A program made the translations under genes and the position numbers. A DNA stretch of 55,940 nt. Origin: Kurthia massiliensis (GTDB lineage Bacteria; Bacillota; Bacilli; Bacillales_A; Planococcaceae). The notes beneath the pieces were generated by a model that saw only the letters and a list, made by a program, of their open reading frames with translations, made no database searches and was not told the DNA's origin. Within the stretch, counting starts at the first letter, position 1. Every line of letters starts with the position of its first letter. This document shows positions 45,374-54,747 of the stretch, piece by piece. The stretch spans positions 17,566-73,505 of the forward strand of contig NZ_HE610996.1 of NCBI RefSeq assembly GCF_000285555.1. Reading direction: 5' to 3'.

Positions 45374-46450
45374 TTATTTTTTTGCGTATTGTAAGATCAA
45401 TTGCATCATATCATCTGGTAATTTTGGTTTTTCTGCTTCTTGCATCGTTTGTTTTAATTGTGGCTCTGCATCACGTAATTCGTGTACCGCTTTTAAGAAC
45501 GATTCTTTATTCACAGACTCTTCTTCTAATACTAAAGCTAATCCTTGTGATTTAAATAAACGTGCATTTAAAATTTGGTCACCGCGTGATTGTGCCGCAG
45601 AAAGTGGAATTAATAACATCGGTTTTTCAAGTGCAAGGAATTCAAAAATTGAGTTTGAACCAGCACGAGAAATGATGTAATCCGAGGCGTATAGTAAGTT
45701 CGGTAATTCTGTCGTTACGTAATCAAACTGTTTGTATCCTGCAAGACGGTCTAACTTCGGTTCTAAATTACCTTTACCACATAAGTGAATAATATTGTAC
45801 GTTTGTAGTAATTCTTCTAAGTTGTCACGAACAGCGTCATTAATGAATTTCGAACCTAATGAACCACCCATGATCATAATTGTTGGTTTACCGTTTGTAA
45901 ATCCGCAATATGTAAGACCTGATTCGCGGTTACCTGAAAATAGTGCTGGGCGGATCACTGAGCCTGTGCACGTTGATTTTTCACTCGGTACATATTTTAA
46001 TGTTTCTTTAAAGACAGTGAAGATGTGTGAAGCAAATGGCAATGCTAATTTATTCGCTAAACCAGGCGTTACGTCTGATTCATGCGCGACAACGGGAATG
46101 CCGGCCATTTTTGCTGCCATTACGACTGGAACAGATACGAAACCACCTTTTGAAAAGACGATTTGCGGTTTAATCTTACGTAATAGCGCTTGTGCTTGTG
46201 CTAAACCTTTCAATACGCGGAACGGATCTGAAAAGTTTTTCGTTGAGAAATAACGACGTAACTTACCGCTTGAGATCGCGTGGTATTCGATTTGTGGGAA
46301 TGCTTGAGGAATGATTTCTTTCTCAATCCCCATTTTTGAACCGATATAATGAACTTCATATCCTGCTTCTAGGAATGACGGAATAATCGCTTGGTTAAGT
46401 GATACGTGGCCTGCTGTACCGCCACCTGTGAAGACGATTGTTTTCTTCAT
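45374..46450 (-). CDS. murG: UDP-GlcNAc transferase, MurG type
   Basis: A 358-aa glycosyltransferase that adds GlcNAc to lipid I to form lipid II at the inner face of the membrane. MurG marks are [16 protein letters not shown] at the N-terminus, [39 protein letters not shown] and [23 protein letters not shown]. It stands alone, away from any mraY-murD-ftsQ cluster. Several Bacilli carry such a solitary murG copy next to or instead of the division-cluster one. The ribosome binding site AGGAG is 12 nt from the ATG, a longer gap than usual. Confidence 0.9.
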   Translation of the reverse strand: MKKTIVFTGGGTAGHVSLNQAIIPSFLEAGYEVHYIGSKMGIEKEIIPQAFPQIEYHAISSGKLRRYFSTKNFSDPFRVLKGLAQAQALLRKIKPQIVFSKGGFVSVPVVMAAKMAGIPVVAHESDVTPGLANKLALPFASHIFTVFKETLKYVPSEKSTCTGSVIRPALFSGNRESGLTYCGFTNGKPTIMIMGGSLGSKFINDAVRDNLEELLQTYNIIHLCGKGNLEPKLDRLAGYKQFDYVTTELPNLLYASDYIISRAGSNSIFEFLALEKPMLLIPLSAAQSRGDQILNARLFKSQGLALVLEEESVNKESFLKAVHELRDAEPQLKQTMQEAEKPKLPDDMMQLILQYAKK

Positions 46451-46582
46451 AATATTATATAACTCCTATCAATTGAAACGTATCTATTTAATAACCTCGT
46501 CATTATACACTACTTCAAAAAAAATGCACGACTTCTGACAAAATTATTATGACAAATTTCATTGTAGCACACGTCGTGGCGT

Positions 46583-46610
46583 AAAAAAAAGAGCCGCATG
46601 TCGCGACTCT
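46583..46610 (-). terminator. Terminator of the CobW-family gene
   Basis: AGAGTCGC pairs with GCGGCTCT (one mismatch) around a five-base loop, followed by eight Ts on the minus strand. Confidence 0.75.
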
Positions 46611-46618
46611 TCTAGGAA

Positions 46619-47521
46619 TTAATGATTACCAAGCATCGGAATTTCATTCACGCCATCACCAATAATGACTAGATTTGGCTCCATTTTCATGTATTCTGGC
46701 ATCCATTGTGTAAGACCATATGCGTATTGGAAAAGCATTGGATGACTATTGCCTGCAATCGGCACATACCCTTTCATACGATAAATCGTTTCTGGTAATG
46801 AGCGTACCCAATCTTCTACTTCTTCCATCGTGTATGACTCGCCTTCTTCAAAATGCAGTAAACGCGAGCTTAAATGTAAGTGATGACCAATATCTGCTTT
46901 TTTTACTTCTCCTGTAGCCGTTGCTTCCATTTTTTCAAAATAGCCGAATGGAATTTTCGCATTAACGGTTTGTAAAATCGGCGCATGACCATTGAAGCTT
47001 TGTAATTCATATGTCACTTGTGCCATTTCTGATTCTGTTAATAAATCTGATTTATTCGCTAAAATTAAATGTGCATGGCGGATTTGTTCTAAAAATAGTG
47101 AACGTGTTTGTGGCGTCATTTCATTACGATGTAACCAACGTTTACTATCCGCGATTGTCACGATTCCTTTAATGTTTAAGTCTTTTGCAAATAATGGGGA
47201 GTACACTGCGTCTAATGCTTCTACTGGATGCGCAGCACCTGTCGTTTCAATTAGTAAAACGTCCCATTCTGACTCCGCTAATAATGATTGTACTTGCGCT
47301 TCTGTTTTTTCAGCGCCTGAACAGCAAATACAGCCGTTCAACATTTCTTTTAGTGGTACGCCTTCTTCTACCGCTTGCGAGTCAAAGTTTAAGCTACCTA
47401 ATTCATTCATAATAACGGCTGGTTTTAAATCGCGTGCTTTTAATTCACCGATAAAGTTCGCAAGTAATGTCGTTTTACCGCTTCCTAAAAACCCACTTAA
47501 TAAATATACGTCTTTCATCAT
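46619..47521 (-). CDS. CobW/P47K-family GTPase, metal chaperone
   Basis: A 300-aa G3E-type GTPase (COG0523), a group that hands metals, often zinc, to target enzymes. Walker A is GFLGSGKTTLL, the metal-binding C-x-C-C motif is NGCICCSG, Walker B is LLIETTGAAHP and the guanine motif is NKSD. A C-terminal CobW_C-like domain follows (about 210-295). No Zur box is visible upstream. The start (ATG-ATG) follows GGAGGG and is only 50 nt downstream of ctpA, with a hairpin in between, so it may depend on read-through from ctpA. Confidence 0.9.
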   Translation of the reverse strand: MMKDVYLLSGFLGSGKTTLLANFIGELKARDLKPAVIMNELGSLNFDSQAVEEGVPLKEMLNGCICCSGAEKTEAQVQSLLAESEWDVLLIETTGAAHPVEALDAVYSPLFAKDLNIKGIVTIADSKRWLHRNEMTPQTRSLFLEQIRHAHLILANKSDLLTESEMAQVTYELQSFNGHAPILQTVNAKIPFGYFEKMEATATGEVKKADIGHHLHLSSRLLHFEEGESYTMEEVEDWVRSLPETIYRMKGYVPIAGNSHPMLFQYAYGLTQWMPEYMKMEPNLVIIGDGVNEIPMLGNH

Positions 47522-47537
47522 TTATCCCTCCAAAGGG

Positions 47538-47565
47538 AAAAGGAGCCGCAAGCGCAGCCCCTTTT
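47538..47565 (-). terminator. Hairpin between ctpA and the CobW gene
   Basis: AAAAGGGGCTGC pairs with GCGGCTCCTTTT with two mismatches. Only four Ts follow on the minus strand before CCC, and the next gene's ribosome binding site begins about 7 nt later. It could be a leaky terminator that lowers expression of the downstream gene. Confidence 0.6.
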
Positions 47566-47571
47566 CGTCCA

Positions 47572-49041
47572 TTATTTCGCTTCTTTTAATACGAGATCTT
47601 TCGCTTTTTTCAGCTGTGGATCGTCTTTTTGAATTTTATTACGTAGCGCTGTCATTAATTCAGTTGTTGTGTCACCTTTTAATACGCCATCTACGTCTAA
47701 ATTATGCGTTTGTTGGAATGCTTGTACAGCTAGAGCTGTTTGATAATCATAAAGACCATCTACTGTACCTACATTATAGTCAAGTGCTTCTAACATTTGT
47801 TCTGCTACTTTAACGGTATCAGAAACATCGCCTTGTTTTAATGTTTTTTCTGTATCAATGTAAGGTAGGCTCGCATAAGATGGATATTTCACTTTCACAT
47901 CTGGCTGAATACCTTTTTCATGAATCCAGTGACCATCTGGTGTTAACCATTTTGCAGTCGTATATTTCAACGTTGCGCCGTCTGATAAGTTTTCGACTGT
48001 TTGCACAGTTCCTTTGCCGAACGTTTTTTCACCAACAATTTTGACATTTGCTGATTCACTTAATGCACCCGCTAAAATTTCAGAAGCAGAAGCGCTACCG
48101 CTGTCGACTAAAATCGTCATCGGTACGGTTACTTTACGACCGTCTTGTGCACTTGCTGATTCTTTTTTACCGTTGCGGTTTTCAACTTGTAGGACCGTTT
48201 TACCTGTATCGATAAACAGACTTGCAATATTGATTGCAACATCTAAACGACCACCTGGGTTTTGTCGAACATCAAGGACTAATCCTTTCATGCCTTTCGC
48301 TTCCATGTCATCTAATTTCTCAAGTAACTCTTTATACGTATCATCTGAGAAACTTGTAATTTGAATGTGCGCAATTTTGCCTTTTGTCATTTTCGCATAA
48401 ACCGTTTCCACTGGAATCTCGTCACGTGTTAACGTAAGTTTATGCATCGTTTTTTCATCACCGCGTTGGAATTCAATTTTCACTGTCGTTCCTTTTTTAC
48501 CACGGATTAATTTTACAGCTTCGTCCGCTGTTTTGCCGACAATCGATTTACCGTTTACCGTTTTAATAATATCGTTCGGTTTAATACCTGCTTTTTCAGC
48601 AGGTGAGTTTTTAATCGGTGAAACGACGACAATTTGACCATCTTTTTCTTGAATTTCTGCCCCAATACCTTCGAAGCTTGAAGAAATTTGGTCATTAAAT
48701 TGCTCGGCTTTTTCTTTTGGCATATATGTAGAATATGGATCTTTTAATGCACCCATCATTCCCTCCATAGCGCCTTCTACCATTTTGTCTTCATCGAGCT
48801 CTTTATAGTATTTACTATCTAGCTCATCATAGACGTCTAATACTTTTTGGAATGCTGGATGTGTATTCGTTCGAACTTCTACGACTTTATCCTCTCCAAA
48901 TGTTAGCGCTAAAATGGTTAAACCCGACGTACCGATAATTAGTACAATTACGAGTATAATGAGCGTAAAAGGTTTCATACGAATATATTTTTTCGCTGGT
49001 TGTACCTCTTGCTCATCATTTTGCGAATGTTTCTCGTCCAA
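47572..49041 (-). CDS. ctpA: Carboxy-terminal processing protease (S41, CtpA/CtpB-like)
   Basis: A 489-aa membrane-anchored serine protease acting outside the membrane. It has a short cytoplasmic tail, a membrane span (about 28-47), a PDZ domain (about 110-190, with the FEGIGAEI entry), an S41 catalytic domain with Ser in DSGSASASEILAGAL and Lys in GEKTFGKGTVQ, and a C-terminal peptidoglycan-binding repeat (about 400-455, VAEQMLEALDYNVGTVDG). I start at TTG because AAGTGGTGA lies 6 nt upstream; GTG codons 9 and 18 nt further up are alternatives with no Shine-Dalgarno. Confidence 0.92.
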   Translation of the reverse strand: MDEKHSQNDEQEVQPAKKYIRMKPFTLIILVIVLIIGTSGLTILALTFGEDKVVEVRTNTHPAFQKVLDVYDELDSKYYKELDEDKMVEGAMEGMMGALKDPYSTYMPKEKAEQFNDQISSSFEGIGAEIQEKDGQIVVVSPIKNSPAEKAGIKPNDIIKTVNGKSIVGKTADEAVKLIRGKKGTTVKIEFQRGDEKTMHKLTLTRDEIPVETVYAKMTKGKIAHIQITSFSDDTYKELLEKLDDMEAKGMKGLVLDVRQNPGGRLDVAINIASLFIDTGKTVLQVENRNGKKESASAQDGRKVTVPMTILVDSGSASASEILAGALSESANVKIVGEKTFGKGTVQTVENLSDGATLKYTTAKWLTPDGHWIHEKGIQPDVKVKYPSYASLPYIDTEKTLKQGDVSDTVKVAEQMLEALDYNVGTVDGLYDYQTALAVQAFQQTHNLDVDGVLKGDTTTELMTALRNKIQKDDPQLKKAKDLVLKEAK

Positions 49042-49194
49042 TATTTTCACCACTTTCACTATTCAAGCGTTCGCACACTACGTCTATTTTAGCAGTATTA
49101 TTGGCATCCGAAAAGGAAACTAACCGAAAAATGTATATAACTAAAAAAAACAGTCTTCTACCATTTTGTAGGACGTATTCATGCGTTTATTATC

Positions 49195-49227
49195 AAAAAA
49201 AAGACGCCTCTATAAAAGAGACGTCTT
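49195..49227 (-). terminator. deoD terminator
   Basis: AAGACGTCTCT pairs with AGAGGCGTCTT (one mismatch) around a five-base loop and is followed by eight Ts on the minus strand. Confidence 0.85.
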
Positions 49228-49237
49228 CATATGATGA

Positions 49238-49942
49238 TTACTCAGCGATTGCAGCTTCTAATGCAACAACCATCATTTCTTTGAATGTTGATTGGCGTTC
49301 TTCAGAAGATGTTGCTTCACCCGTAATTAAGTGGTCAGAAATTGTTAATACTGATAATGCTTGTGCACCGTATTTTGCAGCTAATGTGTAAAGTGCTGCT
49401 GATTCCATTTCAACTGCTAATACACCGTAGTCAGCTAATAGTTGGTTTGGATTTTTCTCACCGTAGAATAAATCTGCAGTGTACACGTTACCAACGCGTA
49501 AGCTTAAGCCAGCTTCTTTACCTGCGTTGTATGCTTTTAATAATAAATCGAAGTCTGCGATTGGTGCGTAATCGATACCACCAAATTGGATTTCGTTCAT
49601 TTTAGAGTCAGTTGTCGCACCTTGCGCAAGTACAACGTCGCGTACTTTTACGTCTTCTTTAAGCGCACCAGCAGTACCGACACGGATTAATTTTTTACAG
49701 CCGTAATCTTTTAATAACTCTGTTACGTAAATAGAAATTGATGGTACACCCATACCTGTACCTTGTACAGAAACACGGTGACCTTTGTAAGTACCTGTGT
49801 AACCGAACATGTTACGTACATCATTGTATTGAACTGGGTTTTCTAAAAATGTTTCAGCGATAAATTTCGCACGTAATGGATCCCCTGGTAGTAAAACGAT
49901 ATCAGCGATTTCGCCTTGTTGTGCATTAATATGAATACTCAT
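49238..49942 (-). CDS. deoD: Purine nucleoside phosphorylase, DeoD type
   Basis: A 234-aa hexameric enzyme that splits purine (deoxy)nucleosides with phosphate for salvage. DeoD features: phosphate site [63 protein letters not shown] and the catalytic Asp in [11 protein letters not shown] start at the ATG 10 nt after GAGG; an in-frame ATG three codons up touches the ribosome binding site. It is monocistronic. Confidence 0.96.
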   Translation of the reverse strand: MSIHINAQQGEIADIVLLPGDPLRAKFIAETFLENPVQYNDVRNMFGYTGTYKGHRVSVQGTGMGVPSISIYVTELLKDYGCKKLIRVGTAGALKEDVKVRDVVLAQGATTDSKMNEIQFGGIDYAPIADFDLLLKAYNAGKEAGLSLRVGNVYTADLFYGEKNPNQLLADYGVLAVEMESAALYTLAAKYGAQALSVLTISDHLITGEATSSEERQSTFKEMMVVALEAAIAE

Positions 49943-50032
49943 TGAATTCATTCCTCATTTCATTCGTTTTGGAAAGCCTTTTCAAAGCTAATTAGATTGT
50001 ACTAGAATGTCTGACCTCTGACAATTAATATG

Positions 50033-50257
50033 TTAAGGTTCTAACAAATATTTCTCTTCATACATACCCCATAAGTCGTCAAACGTAACGGCATTTAAGT
50101 CATCGCTTGCTAATTGTTCAATATATAAAGAAAGCGGTTCAAACGTATCGGCTTGTTTTGGGAAGCTATGATCGTTAAACATCGCTTCTGCAAAAGTACC
50201 GTAAGCATCATCTGCACCACGGAACGTTAACACGTATAAATAAAAACTAGGTCTCAT
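50033..50257 (-). CDS. yozE: YozE family SAM-like small protein
   Basis: A 74-aa acidic protein with the YozE (UPF0346) pattern: SFYLYVLTFRG near the start, FAEAMFNDHSFPKQADTFEPLSLYIE in the middle and FDDLWGMYEE at the end. The family has a sterile-alpha-motif-like helical fold with no known function in Bacillus. RBS is AAAGGGGCG. Confidence 0.9.
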   Translation of the reverse strand: MRPSFYLYVLTFRGADDAYGTFAEAMFNDHSFPKQADTFEPLSLYIEQLASDDLNAVTFDDLWGMYEEKYLLEP

Positions 50258-50319
50258 ATGATTCGCCCCTTTCCTGTTATTTTTGCTAAAAATGTATATT
50301 TAATCACGATTGCTTACTG

Positions 50320-50325
50320 TATAAT
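50320..50325 (+). promoter_or_regulatory. -10 element of the chemoreceptor gene
   Basis: TATAAT lies 25 nt upstream of the chemoreceptor start codon. No convincing -35 hexamer or SigD (TAAA-N15-GCCGATAT) promoter is visible. Confidence 0.45.
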
Positions 50326-50349
50326 TAGTACTACAAAGGGGGAATATTT

Positions 50350-52127
50350 ATGACAATTGTAGCAAATGACACATCTAGCGATACATCAATCGCAGCGAAA
50401 CCTTCACCAAAAATAAATGCATTTCATTTCATTTCATTCGGTGGCGCATCGTCACGACATTCTTCGCCTTATGTATGTTACTCGTAGCGATGTTGATGTT
50501 AACGTATCACAATTTAGAAACGTTAAAAGATGAATTGAAAATGTTTAATGATGAAACGTTAAAAACTCAATTACAAGTCAATAGCTTATCCGGTACACTC
50601 GCGGAAATGACAGCACTCGCTCAAACGTATGTCATTACAGGCAAAGAAAGCGATGCCGCACTTTACAATGATCAGAAGCAAGCATTTGACGAACGTATGT
50701 CACAACTCCAACAAACATTTAAACATGCTCCTACTGAAGCGAAACATCTTGAAACGATTTTAGCGTATTATTCCACTTATGTGAATACAACAAAACAAGC
50801 GATGGATATTCGTCAATCAGAAGGTTTAGAGGCTGCGCAGTCATATGTCACGCGTGGTAGCGGTCAAAAAGCGATTAACAACGTTAATCAGCAAATTGAT
50901 TATATGACAGCATCGCTGAATAAACAAAGCAAAGCGAAATTAACGAGCCTAGAAAAATCAACAACTGTATCAGAAGTCATTTTCTTCTCTTTAACATTAC
51001 TCGCAATCATTGTGTTATCAATTACAGGTTTTTTCTTATTTACTTCTATTAAACGAAACACATATCGCATTCAGCGTACGATCGTTGATATGGCCAATAA
51101 CAACGGTGACTTAACGCGTCGCATTCATATTTCGACGAAAGATGAGTTTGCACAAATCGGTCAGAGTACAAATCACTTAATCGAGGCAATCGGTCATCTC
51201 GTTGAGCGAGTCGACACACTTGCTAATGAAGTCGCAACGAGTGGCGAACAATTAAAAACATCTGCCTCAAAAAGTACAGACGTTATGCAAGCACTCGCTG
51301 ATTCTTCTACAACGATTGCGACGAGCAGTGATCAAACGATTACCTATATGAATGAAGCCGCCGCTAAAATGGATGTACTCCATCAAGCAGCGACAGATTT
51401 AGCAACAAATACAGCAGATGTGAAACAAAGTTCTGCAGCGATGATCGGTGTGGCGCAAACAGGTTATCACGCTGTTCAGAAATCTGCCAATATGATGATG
51501 GATATCGAAGAAACGATTGCACAAACGACTGAAACCGTTCAAAAACTTGGCGAACGTTCGTCTCAAATCACCTCTATTATTCAGACAATTACGAATATTG
51601 CTGATCAAACAAATTTATTAGCATTAAATGCCTCCATTGAAGCTGCACGTGCAGGTGAAGCTGGTAAAGGCTTCTCTGTTGTCGCAGATGAAGTACGTAA
51701 GCTTGCCGCTTCTTCGCAAACAGCGGCAAATGAAGTCGCGCAAATGATCGTAGCCATTCAACAAGAAATCGAAACAATCGTAGCACAAAATGATGACGGT
51801 GTTGAAAAAGTCATTGCGGGCGTAACGGTTACAAATGAAATGACGACTTCCCTATCGTCAATTGTTGAACAAACAACAAATACATTAGCTATTATTGATG
51901 ATATGGCGCAAAAAATTCAATTATTTGAAACGCATAGTCATGACGTGACGCAATCGTTTATCGAAGTAAATACGATTGCTGAAGAAAATGCCATTCAAGC
52001 AGAAGCAAACGCCAAAGCAACGGTTGAAGGCGCCAAATCGATTGACTATATGTATGATGCGATTGATGACTTATCTGACCAATCACATGCGCTGCAACAG
52101 ATGGTGAGTACTTTTAAAATTCGCTAA
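50350..52127 (+). pseudogene. Methyl-accepting chemotaxis protein, frameshifted at a 5-bp tandem repeat
   Basis: ATG at 50350 follows AAAGGGGGA, but this frame stops after 45 codons (TAG at 50485). The receptor continues from about 50438 in another frame. The switch occurs in the CATTT repeat at 50420-50438; removing one 5-nt unit joins the frames into a 590-aa receptor (...[20 protein letters not shown]). The rest is complete: TM1, an extracellular four-helix sensor of about 135 aa, TM2 ([20 protein letters not shown]), HAMP, and a signalling domain with the hairpin tip [20 protein letters not shown]. Methylation-type helices flank it. Internal ATGs (50475 on) have no ribosome binding site and would lose half of TM1. 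The intact remainder argues for recent or reversible loss. Confidence 0.88.
50420..50438 (+). repeat. CATTT tandem repeat (3.8 units) causing the frameshift
   Basis: CATTT-CATTT-CATTT-CATT lies between the start region and the first membrane span of the chemoreceptor. Each unit gained or lost shifts the frame by two bases; the gene reads through with 2.8 units and is out of frame with 3.8. Confidence 0.85.
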
Positions 52128-52248
52128 AAAACATGCAACTTTTCTAATTCCGACGACGTCCTTTAAATCGATTGACCCACTAAACGTAAAAACGCTACAC
52201 ATAAAAAGCATTTAGTGGTACTATTGCCTAACGGGAGATGAATTTACA

Positions 52249-53304
52249 ATGAAATTAACAAAATACGCATTATCTTTAGGCGTTTTAACAGCCGGTACAT
52301 TATCAGCTGCAACACCATCATTTGCAGCAAAAACAACTGCAGAAGCAACTTTATCAGGTAAAATTTTAAACCCTGTTACCGTTCGTGAAGGTGCAGACGT
52401 CAAATCAAAATCACTTGGTACACTTAAAAAAGGCGATAAAGTAACCGTTTATTCTACAGACAAATATGGCTGGGTAAAAATCCAATTTAACAATAAAAAA
52501 GCTTACATTTATAAAGATTATGTTAAAGTAAGCGACGCTAAAACAACGTCTACTAAAAAAGAAACAACAAAAAAAGACACTACATCTGCCAAAGATACAA
52601 CGTCTTCAACTACTAAAAAAACAACGACAAAATATATCCAACAACCAGGTGCGAACGTTCGTTCAAAAGGCAACGTTACAAATTCTAAAATTTTAGGTAC
52701 ATTAACACCTGGTACAAAAGTTTCAGCATATAACACATCAAAAGATGGCTGGGTAAAAATCAGCTACAAAGGCGGCGTAGGCTATGTTTATAAAGACTAC
52801 ATCGGTGCTAAAAAACCTTCAAAAACAACAACTACTACAAAACCTTCAACTTCTACAACGACAGCAACACCTGCAAAAACAGGTTACAACGTCCAAGTAG
52901 GTAAAACTTACACATATACATTAAACGGTTCTAAAGTGACGCTTTCTAGCAAAGGTAAAAAAGCATCTGGTTACACTGTATGGACATTAAAAGATAGCAA
53001 AACGAAAAAATCTTCTACTGTATATATGAAGGAAGTCGCTGGTAAAGGCTTATACTACAAAAAAGCTGGCGAAAAAGCCGTTCAATTACTAGGCTACCCA
53101 TTCGCAGTTGGCGATACTTATAAAAACGGTTCAACTACTTATAAAGTAGCGGCTGTCAACGTTTCTGTAAAAACAACTGCAGGCACTTTCAAAACAGTGA
53201 AAGTTAAAGCTGGTAATGAAACATACTACATCGCACCAACAACTGGTGTTGTGAAAGTAACAAAAGGTTCTAAAACAATTTTCAAATTAACAGCAATTAA
53301 ATAA
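52249..53304 (+). CDS. Secreted protein with two SH3b domains
   Basis: A 351-aa exported protein with a Sec signal peptide (1-26, cut after SFA). Two bacterial SH3 domains follow: about 35-95 (VTVREGADVKSKSLGTLKKG) and about 128-188 (GANVRSKGNVTNSKILGTL). Each ends in YKDY and they are joined by Thr/Lys-rich linkers (for example TSTKKETTKKDTTSAKDT). The last 135 residues form a beta-rich domain I do not recognise. SH3b domains usually bind peptidoglycan, so it is probably held in the cell wall. It carries no catalytic domain that I can see. Lysine-rich, high pI. RBS is GGGAGATG; its own terminator follows. Confidence 0.88.
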   Translation: MKLTKYALSLGVLTAGTLSAATPSFAAKTTAEATLSGKILNPVTVREGADVKSKSLGTLKKGDKVTVYSTDKYGWVKIQFNNKKAYIYKDYVKVSDAKTTSTKKETTKKDTTSAKDTTSSTTKKTTTKYIQQPGANVRSKGNVTNSKILGTLTPGTKVSAYNTSKDGWVKISYKGGVGYVYKDYIGAKKPSKTTTTTKPSTSTTTATPAKTGYNVQVGKTYTYTLNGSKVTLSSKGKKASGYTVWTLKDSKTKKSSTVYMKEVAGKGLYYKKAGEKAVQLLGYPFAVGDTYKNGSTTYKVAAVNVSVKTTAGTFKTVKVKAGNETYYIAPTTGVVKVTKGSKTIFKLTAIK

Positions 53305-53319
53305 TTGCGACTTTTTAAG

Positions 53320-53349
53320 AGCATTGCGCTACGGCGTAATGCTTTTTTT
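53320..53349 (+). terminator. Terminator of the SH3-domain protein gene
   Basis: AGCATTGCGC pairs with GCGTAATGCT (one G-U pair) around TACG and is followed by seven Ts, 15 nt after the stop codon. Confidence 0.9.
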
Positions 53350-53469
53350 GTGTTGTTCCATCTTCTTATTCTTCTGATTTTTGTCATTTTTCTGAATTTA
53401 TATTGTCACACGTAAAATTTAGTGTTAGAATTCCATTAATTGATTATATCTTATTAACTTAATAGGTTT

Positions 53470-53617
53470 TCTTATCGAGAGAAGCTAAGGGACGTGGCCC
53501 GTTGACGCTTCAGCAACCCCATTGGAAGGTGCTACATCCACGAAGACATAGTCTTGCAGATAAGGAAGGTTGACACTACGCCCCTTTCTACTGCATAGAT
53601 TGGGGCGTTTATTTTTT
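53470..53617 (+). promoter_or_regulatory. SAM-I riboswitch (S-box) with terminator
   Basis: The aptamer runs from TTCTTATCGAGAGAAGCTAAG (start 53469) through GGGACGTGGCCCG, the AGCAACCCC and GGAAGGTGCTA segments and closes with GCAGATAAGGA, all S-box hallmarks. A terminator hairpin (ACGCCCC with GGGGCGT, 53578-53608) and a T-rich tract to 53617 follow, 17 nt before the metI start. With S-adenosylmethionine bound, the terminator should form and stop metI-metC transcription. Bases 53350-53468 hold the promoter region; I could not fix its hexamers. Confidence 0.96.
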
Positions 53618-53634
53618 TATAAAGGATGATGACA

Positions 53635-54747
53635 ATGACAAATATTGAAACGAAATTAGCACAGCTAGGCAATAATTCAGATGAGCGCACAGGTGCCATT
53701 AACGCACCGATCTATTTATCTACCGCTTATCGCCATCCAGGCCTTGGACAGTCAACTGGATATGATTACACACGTACGAAAAATCCAACACGCGATATTT
53801 TAGAAGCTGGGATTGCAGATTTAGAAGGCGGCGATGCAGGTTTTGCCTGTAGCAGTGGTATGGCAGCTGTCGGCTTAGTCTTTTCTTTATTTAAGTCTGG
53901 CGACGAAGTCATCTATCCGGACGATTTATACGGTGGCACGTACCGTTTAGCGAAGCAATACGAAAAACAATACGATATTAAAGCGCATTTCAATCCATTT
54001 ACGAATATTGATGAAGTCACAGCATTAATTAACGACAAAACGAAGGCGATCTTTATCGAAACACCGACGAATCCGTTAATGCAAGAAATTTCTATTCGTG
54101 ATTATGCAAAATTAGCGCACGATAACGGCTTATTATTAATCGTTGATAATACATTTTTAACACCTTACTACCAACGTCCGATTGAGCAAGGTGCAGATAT
54201 CGTTATGCACAGTGCGACAAAATATATCGGCGGTCATAATGACGTTTTAGGCGGACTCGTTGTCACAAAAGGTGAAGAACTAAGCGAAAAACTATTTTTA
54301 CTACACAATGCGAGTGGTGCTACATTGAGCGCATTTGATAGTTGGTTATTAATTCGTGGTTTAAAAACGCTACATTTACGTATGAAACAACATACGAAAA
54401 ATGCCCAAGCACTCGTAGCATTTTTAAATGAACAACCTGAAGTAAAAGATGTATTATATGCTGGACTTGGCGGTATGATTTCGTTCCGTTTACAATCGGC
54501 CGAATGGGTACCGAAGTTTTTAGAAGAAATTGAACTAATTGCATTCGCTGAAAGTCTTGGCGGTGTCGAAAGCTTTATTACTTATCCAACGACGCAAACA
54601 CATGCAGATATTCCAGAAGAAGAACGCAATACACGCGGTGTAGATGCTTCTCTATTACGCTTCTCTGTCGGCTTAGAAGACATTGATGATTTAAAAGCGG
54701 ATTTAGCACGTGTATTCGCTTCATTAAAAGGAGTGGTTATTTCATGA
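53635..54747 (+). CDS. metI: Cystathionine gamma-synthase / O-acetylhomoserine thiolyase
   Basis: A 370-aa PLP enzyme that joins an activated homoserine (acetyl or succinyl) with cysteine or sulfide on the way to methionine. It resembles B. subtilis MetI through its length: ETKLAQLGN, APIYLSTAYRH, YTRTKNPTR, SSGMAA, YGGTYRL and the PLP Lys in HSATKYIGGHND. The ATG 10 nt after AAAGG is chosen over one that touches the ribosome binding site. It is the first gene after the SAM riboswitch and overlaps metC by 4 nt. Confidence 0.95.
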   Translation: MTNIETKLAQLGNNSDERTGAINAPIYLSTAYRHPGLGQSTGYDYTRTKNPTRDILEAGIADLEGGDAGFACSSGMAAVGLVFSLFKSGDEVIYPDDLYGGTYRLAKQYEKQYDIKAHFNPFTNIDEVTALINDKTKAIFIETPTNPLMQEISIRDYAKLAHDNGLLLIVDNTFLTPYYQRPIEQGADIVMHSATKYIGGHNDVLGGLVVTKGEELSEKLFLLHNASGATLSAFDSWLLIRGLKTLHLRMKQHTKNAQALVAFLNEQPEVKDVLYAGLGGMISFRLQSAEWVPKFLEEIELIAFAESLGGVESFITYPTTQTHADIPEEERNTRGVDASLLRFSVGLEDIDDLKADLARVFASLKGVVIS

